Shown: piece by piece, positions 15,946-18,659 of the stretch
Layout: each line of letters begins with the position of its first letter
Position numbering within the stretch: position 1 is the stretch's first letter
NCBI GenBank assembly: GCA_964547525.1
Contig: CAZJOD010000066.1
Coordinates: forward strand, 1 to 18,659
Direction: 5' to 3'
Origin: CAZJOD01 sp964547525
GTDB taxonomy: Bacteria; Bacillota; Clostridia; JAAYHZ01
DNA: 18,659 nucleotides
Notes under the pieces: model-generated
What the model was told of the DNA's origin: nothing
Seen by the model: the letters and a program-made list of their open reading frames with translations, nothing else
The model's database searches: none
Position numbers and translations under genes: made by a program

Positions 15946-16698
15946 ATGACTGACAATATGAATAATATATTAAAAGAAAATGAAAATATAGACGATTTAC
16001 AAATCAACAACCTGAAAATAATACAAAAAAACGCCGGTTTTAAATTTGGTATTGATGCGGTCTTGTTATCCTATTTTGTACAATGCCCTATGCAATCTTC
16101 GGTAATTGACATAGGAACGGGAACCGGAATAATACCTATATTACTGTATGGCAAAAATAAAGGTAATAGTTTTGTTGGTATTGATATTCAAGATGATATG
16201 ATAGAAATGGCAAATCGTAGTGTAATATTAAACAATATTCAAAGTTTTTTCAAATTTGTTTCATGTGATGTTAAAGATGTTAGGAAATATTTTAAAAACG
16301 AATCTTTTGACTGTCTTGTTACAAATCCCCCCTATATGAAAGTCGGTAACGGGCTTTTAAACCCTGATAAATGCAAAGCGGTGTCCCGCCACGAATTGAC
16401 ATGTACAATTTTTGATATCATGTCAGCCGCATACTACCTTCTTAAAGAAAAGGGTAAGGTTTACATGGTTCACCGTCCTCATCGTTTACCTGATATATTT
16501 GAAGCCATGAGACTTAATAAGATTGAACCGAAAAGAATGCGTTTTGTATGTCCTGATATAAATAAAGAACCGAATTTGGTCCTTATATGTGGAGTCAAAC
16601 TAGGTAAGCAAGAATTAAAAATTGATAAACCTTTGATAGTATATAATCAAGACAACGAATATGCCGAAGAGATTAAGGAAATTTACGGATTAAAATAG
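15946..16698 (+). CDS. tRNA1(Val) adenine(37)-N6-methyltransferase-like protein (TrmN6/YabB family)
   Basis: A 250-residue SAM-dependent methyltransferase. The N-terminal segment GFKFGIDAVLLSYF, motif I VIDIGTGTGIIP (residues 53-64), the acidic GIDIQ after strand 2 and the catalytic NPPY (127-130) fit the YabB/TrmN6 branch that methylates N6 of an adenine in tRNA. The frame is open back to a GTG at 15853, but that start lacks a ribosome binding site, and its extra residues have no resemblance to the family. The ATG at 15946 also has no Shine-Dalgarno sequence and lies where transcription should start, so a leaderless mRNA is plausible. The gene is divergent from spmA and ends at its own hairpin terminator. 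The exact tRNA target is inferred from family only. Confidence 0.85.
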   Translation: MTDNMNNILKENENIDDLQINNLKIIQKNAGFKFGIDAVLLSYFVQCPMQSSVIDIGTGTGIIPILLYGKNKGNSFVGIDIQDDMIEMANRSVILNNIQSFFKFVSCDVKDVRKYFKNESFDCLVTNPPYMKVGNGLLNPDKCKAVSRHELTCTIFDIMSAAYYLLKEKGKVYMVHRPHRLPDIFEAMRLNKIEPKRMRFVCPDINKEPNLVLICGVKLGKQELKIDKPLIVYNQDNEYAEEIKEIYGLK

Positions 16699-16708
16699 TT
16701 AGATATAT

Positions 16709-16753
16709 AGCTCAATATCATTGAAGGAAATGAATAAGAGCTGAACTTTTTTT
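16709..16753 (+). terminator. Probable terminator of the methyltransferase gene
   Basis: A two-part stem: AGCTC with GAGCT outside and TCATT with AATGA inside, separated by a 4x4 internal loop, with loop GAAGGA. Four bases later a run of seven T residues follows. Weak outer stem, but position and T run fit an intrinsic terminator. Confidence 0.55.
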
Positions 16754-16787
16754 CGAAAGCCGTCTATATAACACAACATTTAATATA

Positions 16788-17438
16788 TTAATCCACCCTT
16801 ACTATTTCAATGGAGCCGTTAATTTTTGCATGTGATATCATCTTCGCCTCTTCCGGTGTAACATCAAGTATAAGATATATCGGCTTTACCTTTTTCGAAA
16901 CAACTCCTTCAACATCTAACAAAGAAAAAGTATCGTCCGCTATTCCGGCTACTTTTATATTTTCAAGCTTAAAAAAAGACAATGAGTCGTTACCCGTACG
17001 TGTCGGAGTGTATAACAAATTCACCTTTTGACCGGGTTTTAGCTGCCATGCGACAGCCTTGTCCGGATCCGGCTTTAAAGAGATCAAAACCGAACCTTCG
17101 GAATCTCGATTTTCGGACAATATATCGTTTTGTTCGGGAACTTCGCTTGTAATAGTCTGTAATAAAACAATTTCACCTTCATATACCGATCTTAATAAAT
17201 AACCTCCTAACACTTCGGTCGCTTGTGAACATAATCCGGACGGTGTTATACTTTTAGGTATTTTTATAACCTTAAGCATATTATCGGTTAACATTGTTCC
17301 GCTTTCATATGTACCTGAGTATACAACCGCTTCAATTTGTTCTTCACCCTTTTCAGCTTTTTTTACTATATTAATTTGTATAACAGTTAGAACTATTGCC
17401 AAAATTAATGTTATGATTATCATTGTAATCTTTTTCAT
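16788..17438 (-). CDS. CpaB-like SAF-domain protein of a Tad/Flp pilus system
   Basis: A 216-residue protein with one N-terminal membrane segment (about residues 4-21), then a SAF domain (about 35-100) with AVVYSGTYESGTMLTDNMLK and LLRSVYEGEIVLLQ, and a C-terminal RcpC/CpaB-like domain (ISLKPDPDKAVAWQLKPG ... VNLLY). CpaB proteins take part in assembly of Tad pili; their exact role in bacteria with a single membrane is unclear. AAGGGG lies about five bases before the ATG. It is the last of four minus-strand genes, about 55 bases after a TadE-like gene, which supports the pilus context. Confidence 0.82.
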   Translation of the reverse strand: MKKITMIIITLILAIVLTVIQINIVKKAEKGEEQIEAVVYSGTYESGTMLTDNMLKVIKIPKSITPSGLCSQATEVLGGYLLRSVYEGEIVLLQTITSEVPEQNDILSENRDSEGSVLISLKPDPDKAVAWQLKPGQKVNLLYTPTRTGNDSLSFFKLENIKVAGIADDTFSLLDVEGVVSKKVKPIYLILDVTPEEAKMISHAKINGSIEIVRVD

Positions 17439-17492
17439 TATAACCCCTTATGATATAAACACAATTAAATACCGCCTCATCTTTTTCATCTT

Positions 17493-17999
17493 TTACTTGT
17501 CAAAAGGCATCTCGACATAGATATTTTCATGTAAAAATACTGGTTGCGTTATTAAATTTATAAAGAAATCAGGTTTTATCGGAACTATGATTTCACAATG
17601 AATATACGGATGATTTAAGGTTTTACGCCCGATTTGAACAGGTATGTTTTCATTCTCATACTCTAAAATAATAATTTCTACTTTGCCCGTCGCTATAGAA
17701 TCGGGTAAACTGTAAAATTCATTATCCAGGCTAAGATTTTTACATAAAACCGAATTAAATATTTCATTAAATTTGTCATCCGATAGCACCTGATTCCCCA
17801 TGCCGGCAATTTTACCGTCTGTTGACAGATATGCCGCCATAACCGCCAGATCTACGCACCGGTGTACCGTAATCCTCTTATGATAGACTATACTTTTTTG
17901 AGTTATGACGCAAAACAACGGTAACAGTATGAATAAAACGATCCCTGACATAACAGCAACAAAACCTGCCGTTCCTCTTTTATCGACTGATGTGATCAT
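17493..17999 (-). CDS. Small membrane-anchored TadE/TadG-like protein
   Basis: A 168-residue protein with an N-terminal RGTAGFVAV-type start and a single membrane segment (about residues 11-32), followed by an extracytoplasmic region without clear repeats. This layout matches TadE/TadF minor pseudopilins, but similarity is only by layout and place. The ATG overlaps the stop of the upstream gene as ATGA and is preceded by AAGGAGG at seven bases, so translation should be strong and coupled. Cys residues at about 26, 48 and 85 could pair. Function is inferred from the neighbouring pilin and CpaB genes. Confidence 0.65.
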   Translation of the reverse strand: MITSVDKRGTAGFVAVMSGIVLFILLPLFCVITQKSIVYHKRITVHRCVDLAVMAAYLSTDGKIAGMGNQVLSDDKFNEIFNSVLCKNLSLDNEFYSLPDSIATGKVEIIILEYENENIPVQIGRKTLNHPYIHCEIIVPIKPDFFINLITQPVFLHENIYVEMPFDK

Positions 18000-18373
18000 T
18001 TGATTATCCTCCTTGACACCGAAGTTTTATCATAACTTATATATTGATACTGTAATGCTCTTTCCAGCAAAGATACCATCCGTTGACCTTTTATAGCTGC
18101 GGTTACATACAAACGTATGAATTCACCGTATTTTACATCTTCAGTACCTTCTATATATATATCAACAAGATTTAGCGATTCTAAGTCTTCTGTCAATCGA
18201 TCATAAATTTCAGGAGTCATTCCCCCTACCGCTTCCATTTGTATCAACGCAATTTTACAGTATTCGTTAAAATCTGAAAATATAGATAGGGGGATCATGG
18301 TCTCCACTAAAAAAACAGTTATCAAAAGCAAAAAGACCAAAAGAACACCGGTAACAACAATCCTTGCAGACAT
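17996..18373 (-). CDS. Small membrane-anchored TadE-like protein
   Basis: A 125-residue protein with one membrane segment at about residues 4-26 and a mixed alpha/beta outward part with the stretch VDIYIEGTEDVKYGEFIRLYV, similar in layout to TadE-like minor pilins. The ATG at 18373 overlaps the stop of the pilin gene by one base (TAATG), which fits reinitiation. The frame extends upstream to a TTG at 18418, but that lies inside the pilin gene and has AGGA too close to serve well. Four-base overlap with the following gene. I do not recognise a specific family. Confidence 0.62.
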   Translation of the reverse strand: MSARIVVTGVLLVFLLLITVFLVETMIPLSIFSDFNEYCKIALIQMEAVGGMTPEIYDRLTEDLESLNLVDIYIEGTEDVKYGEFIRLYVTAAIKGQRMVSLLERALQYQYISYDKTSVSRRIIK

Positions 18374-18576
18374 TATGAATTTAAAAATATACTGTTGCTT
18401 ATAGTTGTCGTAAACCAATCCTTCAAACCGTCCATCATTGTTGTAGCCAGTTCTTTTAACCCGGGGATCATTACGAAGGCCGCTACAATAAATGCCGCGG
18501 CTATACCCAACACTTCGGCTACACCGAATCCACCTTTGCTTTTCAAAACACTATTGACATTTTTAAAAAATCTCAT
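18373..18576 (-). CDS. Flp1-like type IVb pilin
   Basis: A 67-residue protein with a short basic leader, a prepilin-type processing site (K-S-K-G-G|F, cleavage expected after Gly16), Glu at mature position +5 (Glu21) and a hydrophobic helix at about residues 22-40. These are hallmarks of Flp/type IVb pilins, which are cleaved by a TadV-type peptidase and assembled into thin pili. GAAGGGAGAA lies just before the ATG. It is the first of four closely packed minus-strand genes; the ATPase and platform genes of the system are not in the window. Confidence 0.78.
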   Translation of the reverse strand: MRFFKNVNSVLKSKGGFGVAEVLGIAAAFIVAAFVMIPGLKELATTMMDGLKDWFTTTISNSIFLNS

Positions 18577-18619
18577 ATTTCTTCTCCCTTCAAATATATA
18601 AATTAATTAGTTAATTGCT

Positions 18620-18659
18620 AAACCCCAAAACCCGCTAAATCTCTGCATTTTTGAGGTTT
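18620..18659. repeat. Imperfect inverted repeat at the window end
   Basis: AAACCCCAAAA (18620-18630) pairs with TTTTGAGGTTT (18649-18659) over 11 positions around an 18-base spacer. The one mismatch becomes a G-U pair in minus-strand RNA. It lies some 45 bases upstream of the pilin ATG and touches the window edge, so it may be longer. No T run follows on the minus side. Role unknown. Confidence 0.55.

Overview
The window looks like a draft-assembly contig (one run of 100 Ns) from a low-GC, spore-forming member of the Clostridia. The evidence is AT-rich DNA with strong GGAGG-type ribosome binding sites, the sporulation genes spmA and spmB, a cwlJ/gerQ-type germination pair, and a molybdenum hydroxylase operon of the kind found in anaerobic Firmicutes. 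No mobile element, phage gene or CRISPR array is visible.

Layout, left to right. (1) 1-2419, plus strand: the 3' part of a TPR protein with a C-terminal S41-type protease domain, followed by a tightly linked SGNH/GDSL esterase. (2) 7988-2453, minus strand: six genes in a row, namely the large molybdopterin, FAD and [2Fe-2S] subunits of a xanthine-dehydrogenase-family enzyme, then an unrecognised polytopic membrane protein, a MocA-like molybdopterin nucleotidyltransferase and a small P-loop NTPase (THEP1/MobB-like). The layout suggests that enzyme and cofactor-maturation functions are encoded together. The leader of this operon (about 8017-8147) can be drawn as a branched RNA whose helices pair better as minus-strand RNA than as DNA, so it is a candidate regulatory RNA. 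(3) 8336-9664, plus: a DegT/DnrJ-family PLP aminotransferase. (4) 9888-10042: tRNA-Lys(CTT) with a textbook TTGACA-17-TATAAT promoter and an intrinsic terminator. (5) 10236-11936, plus: an AMP-forming long-chain acyl-CoA ligase, convergent with and slightly overlapping a membrane-anchored DUF4097-type beta-strand repeat protein (12915-11914, minus).

(6) 15830-13286, minus: the spore block. spmA-spmB are followed by a terminator, then come cwlJ and a gerQ-like gene followed by its own terminator. In Bacillus, CwlJ is a cortex-lytic enzyme that needs GerQ for its place in the coat, and the same gene order here supports the assignment. The assembly gap falls inside the Pro/Gly-rich, repetitive N-terminal part of the gerQ-like gene. 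(7) 15946-16698, plus: a TrmN6/YabB-like tRNA adenine methyltransferase, possibly read from a leaderless transcript. (8) 18576-16788, minus: the distal end of a Tad/Flp-type pilus locus, with a type IVb pilin, two small TadE-like membrane-anchored proteins and a CpaB-like SAF protein. Its motor genes, if present, lie outside the window.

The most notable items are the possible structured leader RNA of the molybdenum hydroxylase operon and the unknown membrane protein placed between the enzyme and its cofactor genes. Everything was read by eye. No database search or folding calculation was run.
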